64,000 nt of DNA from HGM13862 sp031553915 (GTDB taxonomy: Bacteria; Bacillota; Dehalobacteriia; UBA4068): the NCBI GenBank assembly GCA_031553915.1, contig JAVBKT010000002.1:186001-250000 (forward strand). The letters are read 5' to 3'. Positions 50,742 through 59,780 of this stretch are shown piece by piece. Numbering within the stretch: position 1 is the stretch's first letter; each line of letters starts with the position of its first letter. The notes below the pieces were generated by a model. It was not told where the DNA came from, did no database searches, and saw only the letters and a program-made list of their open reading frames with translations. Both the position numbers and the translations under genes were made by a program.

Positions 50742-51593
50742 ATGCTCAAAAACAGAAACGGATTTACCTTAGTAGAAGTAATTGTTGTTTTGGTTATTCT
50801 TGCGATCCTGGCCGCGCTGCTCACTCCTTCCCTGATAAACTATATTGACAAAAGCCAGCAGCTGGCCTGCGAAGTAAACCGCCAGACCTTAGTGCGGCAG
50901 ATTTTCCCCTTGACTATCACCGGCAACGCAGAGCCTACATATGAGGCTTTTCTGGCTGAGCTGCAAAAAGAAGGGCTAACGCTGGATGACGTCTGCCCGG
51001 GCGGCGGCGAAATTACCGGCGTGATCAGTAATTCAAAGCTGACTCTGACCTGTTCAAAACACGAGGGGACAGGTGCAGGCAATCGCCCTGCTGACACGAT
51101 GAGCAGTGTCTATGTCTATGACCCAACTGTCGGCAAATATATAGCCATTGATGTGCGTGACACCGGCATCGGGCAAAAAAACAGCGACATCAATAAGAAG
51201 ATCATTTATTATGACGGCGATGCTTATGAAAAGGGTTATTATTACATTTACGCTTGGCAATACACTAATAGTATTCAGGACATGGATGCGTATCTTGATA
51301 TAGTTACCAAAAATGGGACTAGTACACGCGCCTTTGTTAAACTTAATACTGATGTTCCGGTGCAGGTCTACGATGCAGCAGCACAGATCGCGCCTGCCAA
51401 GCAGTCGGAGCGCAACGCTATGATTAAACAAGGGCAGCTCTACTATGTCGATTTTGACTGGGACGATGTAGACGGTCCGGTGCTGGCTATGTTTAATGGA
51501 TCTAACGGAGATGCGTGGTGGCGGGGAGACCTGACCACTGACTCTAAATGGGAGACTAACAAAGGCGTGTGGACGATTGTGGATCTTCAATAA
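50742..51593 (+). CDS. Type IV prepilin-like protein (orphan)
   Basis: A 283-residue protein. The N-terminus MLKNRNGFTLVEVIVVLVIL is a classic class III prepilin signal: cleavage after Gly7 before Phe, with Glu at mature position 5 and a hydrophobic helix to about residue 30. The rest is a large, polar pseudopilin-like globular domain that I do not recognise. No pilus ATPase, platform or peptidase gene is nearby, so it must use a machine encoded elsewhere. GGAGG precedes the ATG. It is flanked by the 338-bp element and two terminators. Confidence 0.85.
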   Translation: MLKNRNGFTLVEVIVVLVILAILAALLTPSLINYIDKSQQLACEVNRQTLVRQIFPLTITGNAEPTYEAFLAELQKEGLTLDDVCPGGGEITGVISNSKLTLTCSKHEGTGAGNRPADTMSSVYVYDPTVGKYIAIDVRDTGIGQKNSDINKKIIYYDGDAYEKGYYYIYAWQYTNSIQDMDAYLDIVTKNGTSTRAFVKLNTDVPVQVYDAAAQIAPAKQSERNAMIKQGQLYYVDFDWDDVDGPVLAMFNGSNGDAWWRGDLTTDSKWETNKGVWTIVDLQ

Positions 51594-51635
51594 ACGGCTG
51601 CCGCTAAAATACTTATTTACGACGCGCATAAAGCT

Positions 51636-51692
51636 GCAAATAAATTAATGCCCATCAACTGATAAAGGTTGGCGGGCATTAATTTATTTGTG
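51636..51692 (+). terminator. Terminator-like long hairpin after the prepilin gene
   Basis: A 16-bp perfect stem, AAATAAATTAATGCCC with its complement, closes a 20-nt loop 44 bp past the prepilin stop. Confidence 0.65.
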
Positions 51693-51740
51693 CAAACTAT
51701 TAAAACTATTAGTTGATAGGCAATTTAAGCTAGGTGATTT

Positions 51741-51778
51741 AAGCAGACGCTTATTATAAAAGCACGTCTGCTTTTTTG
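51741..51778 (+). terminator. Second terminator before the site-2 protease gene
   Basis: AAGCAGACG/CGTCTGCTT with a 15-nt loop, followed by a run of six T in all. Confidence 0.8.
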
Positions 51779-51864
51779 TTCATCCTCAGTTTTCTTTGAA
51801 GTTTTATTGTCAAAGCAAAAGCAAACTGGTATAATTATACGGATAGCTTTTTGATGGAGGTCTT

Positions 51865-52512
51865 ATGTTAGACAGATTATTAGCAAACTTATCCCTTGAA
51901 CGCCTGATTTTAGTGATTCCCGCTATTTTGATAGCTTTAACCCTGCATGAGCTGGCACATGCCAAAGCAGCCTACCATTTTGGCGACCCGACTGCCAAAA
52001 ATTCCGGCCGCTTTTCCCTCAACCCGCTCAAGCATTTAGACCCGGTTGGCACCATTATGCTGATATTTTTTGGTTTTGGCTGGGCCAAACCAGTACCGGT
52101 CAACCCGATGTATTTTGAAGGCAACCGCAAAAGAAAAATGCTCTGGGTTGCCCTGGCCGGGCCGGTTTCCAATTTGCTGCAGGCCTTAGCAGGCGCCATT
52201 CTATTGTCCCTGATCTACCACTTTGTGCCGGGTGGTACTGTTGCCAGCTTTCTTATCAGCTTCTTTGTCTATTATATCAGCATTAACCTGGTTTTGGCTG
52301 TCTTTAATATCCTGCCGATTCCGCCGCTGGACGGCTCCAAAATCTTAGCCGGCTTGCTGCCGGATAAATTTTACGTTTTTATTTCCAAGATAGAGCAATA
52401 TGGCTTTATTATTCTGCTTATCCTCGTTCTTTTTAATTTCACCCAATATATTATTGCTCCGCCGGTTGATTTTTTATTTAATCTCTTAATGAAAATCACC
52501 TTTATCTCCTAA
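51865..52512 (+). CDS. Site-2 protease family (M50) membrane metalloprotease
   Basis: A 215-residue integral membrane protease with about five hydrophobic helices. The zinc motif HELAH is in ILIALTLHELAHAKAAYHFG (about 28) and the third ligand is in FNILPIPPLDGSKIL. Short M50 members of this type are widespread in Bacillota; they cut membrane-embedded substrates, but no substrate is known here. GGAGG precedes the ATG. It is 27 bp upstream of trpS, followed by scpA-scpB; this neighbourhood is often conserved. Confidence 0.93.
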   Translation: MLDRLLANLSLERLILVIPAILIALTLHELAHAKAAYHFGDPTAKNSGRFSLNPLKHLDPVGTIMLIFFGFGWAKPVPVNPMYFEGNRKRKMLWVALAGPVSNLLQALAGAILLSLIYHFVPGGTVASFLISFFVYYISINLVLAVFNILPIPPLDGSKILAGLLPDKFYVFISKIEQYGFIILLILVLFNFTQYIIAPPVDFLFNLLMKITFIS

Positions 52513-52539
52513 ACCACTAAGAAAAGAGGATCACACGCA

Positions 52540-53529
52540 ATGGGAAACAAACAAAGAATGTTGAGTGGCATGCGCCCGACCGGGCGGCTGCATCTGGGGC
52601 ATCAGCGGGTTATCGCCTATTGGGCAGAGCTGTCCAATACCTATGAGTCTTTTTATTTTACCGCAGACTGGCATGCCGTTACCACTCAATTTGACGATAC
52701 CGGGCTGCTGCGGGATAATAAGCGCGAGGTCATCATCGACTGGCTTTCCGCCGGGCTTGATCCTGACAAATGCCATATCTTCCACCAGTCAGACATTAAA
52801 GAACATGCCGAGCTGCATTTGCTCTTTTCCATGATCACTCCTCTGCCCTGGCTGGAACGCGTCCCCACCTATAAGGGCCAGGTGGCTGCCTTTGCTGAGA
52901 CAGGCAAAGACATCGCCACTTATGGCTTTCTCGGCTATCCCCTGCTGCAGGCGGCGGATATTCTGATGTACCGCCCGGTTGGTGTGCCGGTGGGACAAGA
53001 CCAGCTGCCGCATATTGAGTTTTGCCGTGAGCTGGTACGCCGCTTTCATCACCTGTATGGCGTGGAAATTTTCCCTGAACCCGGCCCGATCTTTTCGCAG
53101 ATTGCCATCCTCCCCGGCACGGATAACCGCAAAATGAGCAAAAGCTATAACAACTACATCAATCTTTCTGACGACGCGGCCACGGTCAAGCAAAAAGTGT
53201 GGGGCATGGTCACCGACCCGGCCCGCATCCGCAAGGATGATCCGGGGCATCCCGAAATTTGCGCTGTTTACGCTTATCAGGGTTTTTATAATCAAGAAAA
53301 ACAGGCGAAAATTTGCGAAAACTGCACCAAAGGCGCTATCGGCTGCGGCGAATGTAAAAAAATGCTCACTGATAAACTGAACGAATTTCTTGATCCTATC
53401 CGCGAGAAGCGCGCCTATTATGAGGCCAATCCTCATATTTTGGATGCTATTATTGATGACGGCAACAAAGCCGCGCGGCTGGTAGCATGTGAAACCATGG
53501 AAATGGTACGTGAGGCGATGAAAATATAA
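52540..53529 (+). CDS. trpS: Tryptophanyl-tRNA synthetase with a probable [4Fe-4S] motif
   Basis: A 329-residue class I synthetase. GMRPTGRLHLGHQRV carries the HIGH-type motif, GVPVGQDQLPHIEFCRELV the Trp-AMP pocket and KMSKSYNN the KMSKS loop. The anticodon-binding part has Cys in the pattern C-x20-C-x6-C-x2-C (EICAVYAY ... CENCTKGAIGCGEC). Thermotoga TrpRS has a C-x22-C-x6-C-x2-C motif that binds an iron-sulfur cluster, so the same is inferred here. AAGAGGA lies upstream. Confidence 0.95.
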   Translation: MGNKQRMLSGMRPTGRLHLGHQRVIAYWAELSNTYESFYFTADWHAVTTQFDDTGLLRDNKREVIIDWLSAGLDPDKCHIFHQSDIKEHAELHLLFSMITPLPWLERVPTYKGQVAAFAETGKDIATYGFLGYPLLQAADILMYRPVGVPVGQDQLPHIEFCRELVRRFHHLYGVEIFPEPGPIFSQIAILPGTDNRKMSKSYNNYINLSDDAATVKQKVWGMVTDPARIRKDDPGHPEICAVYAYQGFYNQEKQAKICENCTKGAIGCGECKKMLTDKLNEFLDPIREKRAYYEANPHILDAIIDDGNKAARLVACETMEMVREAMKI

Positions 53530-53545
53530 GGCAAGGGGCCAAGAT

Positions 53546-54292
53546 ATGTCCTATCAGATACATCTAGAGGTTTTTGAAGGCCCTTTTGACCTTCTTTTAC
53601 ACCTGATTCATCAAAACCAGGTAGATATCTACGATATTCCCATCTCGCTGATCACTGACCAGTATTTGGCTTTTTTGGAGCAGATGAAACAGATGGATTT
53701 AGAGGTGGCGTCTTCTTTTCTGGTAATGGCGGCAACCCTGCTCGCTATCAAAGCAAAGATGCTGCTGCCTAGCCCTCCTGGGGATGATGATGAGCCTGAG
53801 GACGCCCGCTCAGAGCTGGTGCGCGACCTGATGGAATACATGATATTCAAGGAAGCGGCCGAACGCATGGAAGATATCGCGCAGCTGCAGCACCAATATT
53901 TTCCCCGCCCCAATGCGGACGAGCTCTATCTTAATCTGTTTTCAGACGAGAATCCGCTCGCCGGTACAACCCTTGACGACCTGCGCAATGCCTTTGCTGT
54001 AGTGGTGAAAAAAGCCACTGAGCGCGGCATGGTCATGCATATCGAAAAAGACCAGGTGACGCTCAAGGACCGCCTGGAATACCTCTACAATTTAATCAGT
54101 AATCACCCCAAGGGCATAGTCTTCTCCGCTGTTTTTGCCAGCTGCACCAGCAAAATGGCCTTGATTGTTACTTTTCTCGCTTTATTGGAGCTGATCCGCC
54201 AATCAGTGGCAAAAATATCACAGTCCAGCGCTTATGCTGAAATTTATCTTTATCCGGGAGATTTGAGCAAATATGACAGAGACTCCGTATAA
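53546..54292 (+). CDS. scpA: Segregation and condensation protein A
   Basis: A 248-residue kleisin: N-terminal EVFEGPFDLLLHLIHQNQVDIYDIPI, then EVASSFLVMAATLLAIKAKMLLP, and a C-terminal winged helix. ScpA bridges the heads of SMC with ScpB for chromosome condensation. It overlaps scpB by 20 bp. Confidence 0.96.
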   Translation: MSYQIHLEVFEGPFDLLLHLIHQNQVDIYDIPISLITDQYLAFLEQMKQMDLEVASSFLVMAATLLAIKAKMLLPSPPGDDDEPEDARSELVRDLMEYMIFKEAAERMEDIAQLQHQYFPRPNADELYLNLFSDENPLAGTTLDDLRNAFAVVVKKATERGMVMHIEKDQVTLKDRLEYLYNLISNHPKGIVFSAVFASCTSKMALIVTFLALLELIRQSVAKISQSSAYAEIYLYPGDLSKYDRDSV

Positions 54293-54848
54293 CTTTGCAG
54301 GATTACAACTGAAAAATGTCCTGGAATGCCTCTTTTTTGTCGCCTCAGAGCCCTTATCCATCAAACAGCTGCAAGAGATTTGCGGCGCGGACAAGGCACA
54401 AATTGAGCAGGCCATTGCCGAAATCGCAGCGGATTATCAGCATAAGGGCTTTCGCCTCAAGCAGATTGCCGGCGGCTGGCAGTTTATGACAGAGGCGGAA
54501 TTTGCGCCGGTGATCGAAAAGCTCTACCGGCCCAAGTTCCATAAGCTCACTGTGCAGGCGATGGAAACCTTAGCGATTATCGCCTATAAGCAGCCGATTA
54601 CCCGCGCGGAAATCAGCGAAATCCGCCAGGTGGACGCTGACGGCGTGGTAGCGACGCTGCTGGACAAAAAGCTGATCAAAGAAGTTGGCCGTCTGGACGT
54701 GCCTGGCCGGCCTATTTTATACGGAACTTCTGAGCAGTTTCTAAGCTTCTTTGGCATCAATAGCCTCAAAGATTTGCCAGAGCTGCCGGAGCTAAATGCA
54801 GCGGGAGACCTTGACGATGAGCTGGATTTACTGCCTGCTGATGAATAA
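54273..54848 (+). CDS. scpB: Segregation and condensation protein B
   Basis: A 191-residue double winged-helix protein: LECLFFVASEPLSIKQLQEI, GWQFMTEAEFAPVIEKLY, and the signature KLTVQAMETLAIIAYKQPITRAEISEIRQVDADGVV...LDVPGRPILYGTSEQFLSFFGI. It forms the SMC-ScpAB complex. The acidic C-terminus is typical. Confidence 0.97.
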   Translation: MTETPYNFAGLQLKNVLECLFFVASEPLSIKQLQEICGADKAQIEQAIAEIAADYQHKGFRLKQIAGGWQFMTEAEFAPVIEKLYRPKFHKLTVQAMETLAIIAYKQPITRAEISEIRQVDADGVVATLLDKKLIKEVGRLDVPGRPILYGTSEQFLSFFGINSLKDLPELPELNAAGDLDDELDLLPADE

Positions 54849-54908
54849 TATCGGGTAATATGGTCTACTACCTTTACTAAAAATTATTTGCTTCAAACAA
54901 AAAACATA

Positions 54909-54948
54909 TTGACATTTTTCGATATGATTATTATAATAATCATATCGA
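54909..54948 (+). promoter_or_regulatory. arsR promoter with 30-bp perfect palindromic operator
   Basis: TTGACA (54909-54914), a 17-bp spacer and TATAAT (54932-54937) form a consensus promoter. A 30-bp perfect palindrome (54919-54948; half-site TCGATATGATTATTA) covers the spacer, the -10 and the start of transcription. This is where an ArsR repressor would bind, to be released by arsenite. Confidence 0.88.
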
Positions 54949-54972
54949 TTTTTTTAGATGGGAGTGTAATAT

Positions 54973-55305
54973 ATGAACTCAAATAATATAAAAAATGCTA
55001 AGGTTTTTAAAGCTTTTTGCGATGAAACGCGGTTGGCTATTTTGGAAATGCTCCAAAGCGGCGAAAAATGCGCCTGCGTACTGCTGGAAGAGGTAGAAGT
55101 GGGACAATCCACGCTTTCACACCACATGAAAATTCTGGTAGAAAGCGGCGTTGTCTCAGCGCGAAAGGAAGGCAAATGGACGTACTATTCCATTTGTGAG
55201 AACGGAAGAAAAGTGGCCCTGGAACTGCTGGAATCAATAACTGCCCTTCACATCTCTACCGAAAAAACAAATAAAAACTGCTGCGAAAAGGAGATTATAT
55301 CATGA
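54973..55305 (+). CDS. arsR: ArsR-family metalloregulator
   Basis: A 110-residue winged-helix repressor. FKAFCDETRLAILEMLQSGEK is the typical ArsR start. The metal site is probably CAC in GEKCACVLLEEV (about residues 34-36). The recognition helix is in QSTLSHHMKILVESGVV, with WTYYSI in the wing. A late NCCEKE adds further cysteines. It overlaps arsM by 4 bp and is preceded by the palindromic operator, so it controls itself and arsM. Confidence 0.95.
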   Translation: MNSNNIKNAKVFKAFCDETRLAILEMLQSGEKCACVLLEEVEVGQSTLSHHMKILVESGVVSARKEGKWTYYSICENGRKVALELLESITALHISTEKTNKNCCEKEIIS

Positions 55306-56354
55306 ATAAGATTATTGAAGACATCAAAGAGTATTATGGCAAAACCCTGCATAGTGCAGCTGATTTGCAAAGCAAAGCCTGTTTTTGCTCCCCTTCGTCT
55401 ATGTCCAAAGAGGTCAAAGAGGCGATGGCCTTAATTGCGAGTGAGGTGGTTACCCGTTACTACGGCTGCGGTTCTCCCCTGCCTCCGCTGCTTGAAGGGA
55501 TGACTGTCCTTGATCTTGGCTGCGGGAGCGGTCTTGATGTTTATGTTGCGGCAAAGCTTGTCGGTGAACAGGGGCAAGTGATAGGTGTGGATATGACACA
55601 AGAGCAGCTTGACGTTGCTCAAAAATACGAGGATGAGCAGCGGCAAAGGTTTGGCTATGCCAAGTCCAATGTGCATTTCATCAACGGCTATATTGAGGAT
55701 TTGCGTACAGCGGGAATTGCGGATTCTTCGATAGATATTGTCATATCCAATTGTGTTATTAACCTCTCACCTTGCAAGGGAAAAGTGTTCCAGGAAATAT
55801 GGCGGGTGCTGAAGCCGGGCGGGGAACTTTACTTTTCAGATGTGTTCGCCGACCGCCGCATCCCTGAACACCTTGCGACTGACCCGGTGTTGCGCGGCGA
55901 ATGCATTGGCGGCGCGATGTATATTGAGGATTTCCGCCGTATCATGCAACAGTCCGGCTTTGTTGATTTCCGCTATAAATCCAGCCGTTTGTTAGACTTG
56001 GATAATGACTCTATCACTGAAAAAGTGGGTTTCGCCAACTTCACAGAGCGGACAATCAGAGCTTTCAAACTAGACGACCTTGAGGATATTTGCGAAGATT
56101 ACGGACAAATTGCTATCTATAACGGCAATATCCCCGGTCATCCGCATTTCTTTGATCTTGACGATCACCACCGCTTTTTTACCGGCAAGCCGCTTTTGGT
56201 TTGCGGCAATACCGCCTCCATGTTGGGAAAAACCCGCCTCGCTTCCGCCTTTAAGCTTATTGGTGACCGCTCTACACATCACGGAGCGTTTGCTGGCTGC
56301 GGTACTTCAAGCGAAGCAGACTGCGCGGATGGCAGCGGCTCATGCTGCTGCTGA
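55302..56354 (+). CDS. arsM: Arsenite methyltransferase
   Basis: A 350-residue SAM-dependent methyltransferase. Motif I VLDLGCGSGLDVYVAAKLV (about 70), YIEDL, ISNCVINLSPCKGKVFQEIWRVLKPGGELYFSDVF (a conserved Cys) and LRGECIGGAMYIEDFRRIM (second As-binding Cys). An N-terminal Cys pair is in SKACFCSPSSM and a Cys-rich tail GSGSCCC ends the protein. It methylates As(III) to volatile or less retained forms. The bicistronic arsR-arsM arrangement is common in anaerobes. Confidence 0.95.
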   Translation: MNKIIEDIKEYYGKTLHSAADLQSKACFCSPSSMSKEVKEAMALIASEVVTRYYGCGSPLPPLLEGMTVLDLGCGSGLDVYVAAKLVGEQGQVIGVDMTQEQLDVAQKYEDEQRQRFGYAKSNVHFINGYIEDLRTAGIADSSIDIVISNCVINLSPCKGKVFQEIWRVLKPGGELYFSDVFADRRIPEHLATDPVLRGECIGGAMYIEDFRRIMQQSGFVDFRYKSSRLLDLDNDSITEKVGFANFTERTIRAFKLDDLEDICEDYGQIAIYNGNIPGHPHFFDLDDHHRFFTGKPLLVCGNTASMLGKTRLASAFKLIGDRSTHHGAFAGCGTSSEADCADGSGSCCC

Positions 56355-56394
56355 TCGTTATTCCGCTCATTATCATGGCTGAAATATTCGTATA

Positions 56395-56436
56395 TAATTA
56401 TAAAAAGCACGCCGCTTGGCCTGCTTTTTATAATTA
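56395..56436. terminator. Bidirectional terminator between arsM and the lysozyme gene
   Basis: TAATTATAAAAAGCA and TGCTTTTTATAATTA form a perfect 15-bp stem with a 12-nt loop. It separates convergent arsM and the SLH-GH25 gene. Confidence 0.82.
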
Positions 56437-56452
56437 GTAACAAAGATGTTTT

Positions 56453-57988
56453 TTAGTTCAAAAATTCTATATTCATATCCACCCGGCCCGCAATTCCGGC
56501 TACACTGCCGGAGCTGCTGTATTGCCACATATCAAAGCCATAATAGTATTCCGGATAGGTAGTGTATCCGGCAAACCAGAAGGGATAAGCAGTAAGTCTG
56601 TTTCTTTGCATAGTCAGCAGCGATAATTCTTTATTGGCGTAAACCATCGGCTGATACCCTGCCGCGGCAATAGTGTCGCAAAAGGCTATGGCGCAATCTG
56701 TCAGCACCGAGCCGTTAATATTATTGGTGCGGGCGTTGGCGACGCCAACTGTCTCCCAGTCAAAAACAACCGGATAGTTGATATTATACTCCCGCAAATA
56801 GTCAATGCACATATTCGCTTCTTCTATGGCCTCAGTAACCGTGATAGCCTGAGAGAAGAAATACACCCCGACATCTAATCCTGCCGCCAGCGCACCCTGC
56901 ATATTTTGCTGATAATAGGCATCCAGGCTGATCTTGCCCTCGGAATATCCCCGATAGCCCAGGCGGATGATCGCAAATTCAATGTTGTCATTTTTAACCT
57001 GCTGCCAATCAATCTCTGCCTGATGCTCTGAGATATCAATACCGCTGCGAGTGGCGACATTCGGGTCAGCATAGGTCATCCTGCCGTTTTGCAGGAGAAA
57101 ATTAACTGCCGTATAGGTGTTTTTTGGGACAGCGGGATCTATGCTAATATCTTTGTCGCCAAAAAAGAAGGCAGGAACCGCTCCCCCATTATTAGCGTCA
57201 ACCACATCAACCTTGGCATCATTCAGTATAATGACTTGCCCGGTAACAGTGCAGTTATCCAGCACCACCGTCTTAGCGCCGCCGCCCACTATCACATTGC
57301 CGTTAATCTGGCTGTTCAGGATATATGCCTTGTCCGCGCTGATGACGGCAGTGCCATTGATAACATTAGTGTATAGGCCGTCGCTGCGCCACATTTTTTC
57401 GATGATCTCATCCAGAGTAGCAATAACCTCTGCTCTGGTTATAGCCTGCTGAGGGGCAAAAGACGCTCCGGCCCAAGCAAGATAGCCGTTATCCGTCATC
57501 ACACCCACGTCATTCGTGGCCCAGGAGGCGATATTAGCGCTGTCCTGATAGGGCATATTTCCGCTGGCTGACAATCTATTGAGGCCAAAGGCGCGGGCCA
57601 GCATGACAATTGCTTCCTCTCTGGTGATGGTGTCCTGGGGCCGGGCTTGTCCCTCGTAACCAAGGATCACCCCTGCCGCATTGGCTTTCAAAACAGGCTC
57701 AGTATACCAAGCTCCAGCCTCCAGATCAGAAAAAGAATTGGCGGAACTGGCGCTATAGCTCATAATCCGGTCAATAATAATGGCCATTTCGCCGCGGGTA
57801 ATGCTGTCATTGGGGCGGAACAGGCCGTCATAGCCCAGAATAACACCATGATTGCTCCACTCCTCAATCGTAGTCTCAGCCCAGTGGCCGGCAGTATCCG
57901 TATATGTAGCAGCCATAGCCGGAGCGGAAAAAGCAAACAGCAGAGCGATAATAACAGCAAGGTGCAGCAGATAAGTTCTCTTTTTCAT
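56453..57988 (-). CDS. S-layer-anchored GH25 lysozyme
   Basis: A 511-residue secreted protein. A signal peptide (about 1-27, ending PAMAA) is followed by three SLH repeats (about 30-200; AGHWAETTIEEWSNHGVILG, RPNDSITRGEMAIIIDRIM), which bind secondary cell-wall polymers. A short beta-repeat linker (200-300) precedes a GH25 muramidase domain (about 318-508; GIDISEHQAEIDWQQVK, VGVYFFSQAI, VFDWETVG with catalytic Asp/Glu, WQYSSSGSVAGIAGRVDMN). It probably remodels the cell wall while tethered to the surface. It is the first gene of its own unit, after a 133-bp AT-rich gap. Confidence 0.92.
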   Translation of the reverse strand: MKKRTYLLHLAVIIALLFAFSAPAMAATYTDTAGHWAETTIEEWSNHGVILGYDGLFRPNDSITRGEMAIIIDRIMSYSASSANSFSDLEAGAWYTEPVLKANAAGVILGYEGQARPQDTITREEAIVMLARAFGLNRLSASGNMPYQDSANIASWATNDVGVMTDNGYLAWAGASFAPQQAITRAEVIATLDEIIEKMWRSDGLYTNVINGTAVISADKAYILNSQINGNVIVGGGAKTVVLDNCTVTGQVIILNDAKVDVVDANNGGAVPAFFFGDKDISIDPAVPKNTYTAVNFLLQNGRMTYADPNVATRSGIDISEHQAEIDWQQVKNDNIEFAIIRLGYRGYSEGKISLDAYYQQNMQGALAAGLDVGVYFFSQAITVTEAIEEANMCIDYLREYNINYPVVFDWETVGVANARTNNINGSVLTDCAIAFCDTIAAAGYQPMVYANKELSLLTMQRNRLTAYPFWFAGYTTYPEYYYGFDMWQYSSSGSVAGIAGRVDMNIEFLN

Positions 57989-58121
57989 CTTTTTCCCTCT
58001 TTATTAATTATAGTTTGTTTTATTTTATCATATTTTGTCAGTGCCTTTTATGATTATTTGCTGATTTTTGTTAATTTATGCCAGTTATTTGCTATTAATC
58101 ACCAAATACAGCAGCTATTTT

Positions 58122-59663
58122 TTATTGCTTGTAGCCTTGAACTCTGTTTTGATCCATCCAAATTTTCTTTTCATCCATCAGCTGCTGCAAAACCGGGTTG
58201 CGCTCGCCATAATATTCTTCCAGTATTTTTTGCAGATTATAGAGATCATTATAGGTGAGATAAGGATAATCGCTTAACCCCATCTCGTCATTTCCCATAT
58301 AGGCATAATAAAGGTCATGATTGTCCTTGACCCACCTGTCACCCAGCGCAGTTATGCCATTGATCATGTATTCGGCTACTTGGAGATACTCACTGCTGCC
58401 GCTGATTTTAGCCAGCATAAATAAGTTAATTATTTCCGCTGTCTGATGATTAAGCGAGGTATGCGTGGCCAAAAAATAATCCGGGTGCCAGTAATCATAG
58501 ACCAGCCAGCCATATTCTCCCTGCTCAGTGGTCACAGTGTAATGGTTATGCTCAGCCATTTCGATAAAAAACTTGCCGTATTTGACTACCGCGTCCATAA
58601 AGTGCGGCACATTATACTTTTCTGCCGCTGTTCCGTAGGCATACACTAAATCAGAATTATAGCGGCTGTCATAAAAGCCGGGGTTGATCTGATAATCATC
58701 ATAGAGCCACTGGCTGCCGGCATAGGTGGGGAAATAGCCCTGGTCATTCTGCAAATCGAGCAAAATATCGAGCATGGCCAGACAGAATGATTTGGCTGCC
58801 CGACTGTCATAATTCACCATATTGGCTGCGATGTATGCAGCAGGCAGGCGGTGATAATAATTCTCCCCTGCCGGTATATAGTTGGAGGGGGAAAGATAAT
58901 AATAGCCGTCCCAGCACCAGCGGTGTTCATTGTCAAACAAACAAGCGCTCCACAGCTGCTGGTTATTTCCCTCCTGCCAATCTATTAGTGGCTTACTGGA
59001 AGAAAGATACATATATTCATATTGGAGATAATCAGCTGCTTCGGGAATATAGATCGTAATCAAAAAATGACTATTGCCTTTGCTGATCTGGATTAGCCCG
59101 TCCGCCGAAGGCACTGCTTCCAGCATCTGATTTTCTCTTGCTTGATAGGCCTGGGGCGGCACGAGGATCAATGAGCGCCCGGGGGTGTCGATAAAATATT
59201 GGCGCGCAGGGTAAACTCCCGGCGCCAGCTCGCCCACTACCCATTCTTCGCTGTCATAATCATAATAGCGGATGGTGCCGCTATTGCCGGTGAGCGAAAT
59301 GGCGCTTATCTGCTGCAAGGTAGACAGGCTATTGACAGAGCTGGCGGAAGGGTCGACGCTGACTTTTTGCTCAGCCAGAGTTATCCTCTCCTGATAAAAA
59401 ACATCGCCATAGGGGAAATCATATTCCCGTCTTTCTTTGAGCAATCCCTGTTCGATGATGGTGTTTTCTTTAATCAATACGGTGCCGTCAATTGTTTCAA
59501 AGCTATCCCCTGCCATATCAACAATATTAGGATAGGAGGTAGCAGCAGGCTGGGCACTAGCCTGATTGAAACACCCTCCCAAACAAAAAAGAGCGCCCAT
59601 CATCACTAATATTATGATAATTTTTTTACAGTTATTGGTCATTAGTGTATACTTCTGGTCCAA
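58122..59663 (-). CDS. Secreted lipoprotein, six-hairpin-glycosidase-like
   Basis: A 513-residue protein whose signal KKIIIILVMMGALFC ends in the lipobox LGGC. I do not recognise a named family. Residues about 120-230 look beta-rich, and 240-510 look all-helical, with Trp/Tyr- and Gly-rich turns (HRWCWDGYYYLSPSNY; FLATHTSLNHQTAEIINLFML). These are suggestive of an alpha/alpha-barrel such as glucuronyl C5-epimerase or other six-hairpin carbohydrate enzymes. The TTG start at 59663 is chosen for its AAGGA 9 nt upstream; the ATG at 59642 lacks one. Function unproven. Confidence 0.72.
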   Translation of the reverse strand: MDQKYTLMTNNCKKIIIILVMMGALFCLGGCFNQASAQPAATSYPNIVDMAGDSFETIDGTVLIKENTIIEQGLLKERREYDFPYGDVFYQERITLAEQKVSVDPSASSVNSLSTLQQISAISLTGNSGTIRYYDYDSEEWVVGELAPGVYPARQYFIDTPGRSLILVPPQAYQARENQMLEAVPSADGLIQISKGNSHFLITIYIPEAADYLQYEYMYLSSSKPLIDWQEGNNQQLWSACLFDNEHRWCWDGYYYLSPSNYIPAGENYYHRLPAAYIAANMVNYDSRAAKSFCLAMLDILLDLQNDQGYFPTYAGSQWLYDDYQINPGFYDSRYNSDLVYAYGTAAEKYNVPHFMDAVVKYGKFFIEMAEHNHYTVTTEQGEYGWLVYDYWHPDYFLATHTSLNHQTAEIINLFMLAKISGSSEYLQVAEYMINGITALGDRWVKDNHDLYYAYMGNDEMGLSDYPYLTYNDLYNLQKILEEYYGERNPVLQQLMDEKKIWMDQNRVQGYKQ

Positions 59664-59709
59664 TCGACATTTTCCTTGTAAATATTCTTTCTCTTAAATA
59701 TATACAAAC

Positions 59710-59743
59710 AACCAGCGCCTATTTCTTGCAAAATGCGCTGGTT
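59710..59743 (-). terminator. Terminator after sodA
   Basis: AACCAGCGC/GCGCTGGTT with a 16-nt loop, then TTGTTTGTATATATTT on the minus strand, 38 bp past the sodA stop. Confidence 0.75.
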
Positions 59744-59780
59744 ATTGAAAACAATTATCATTTGACTAGCCTAACAGCTT

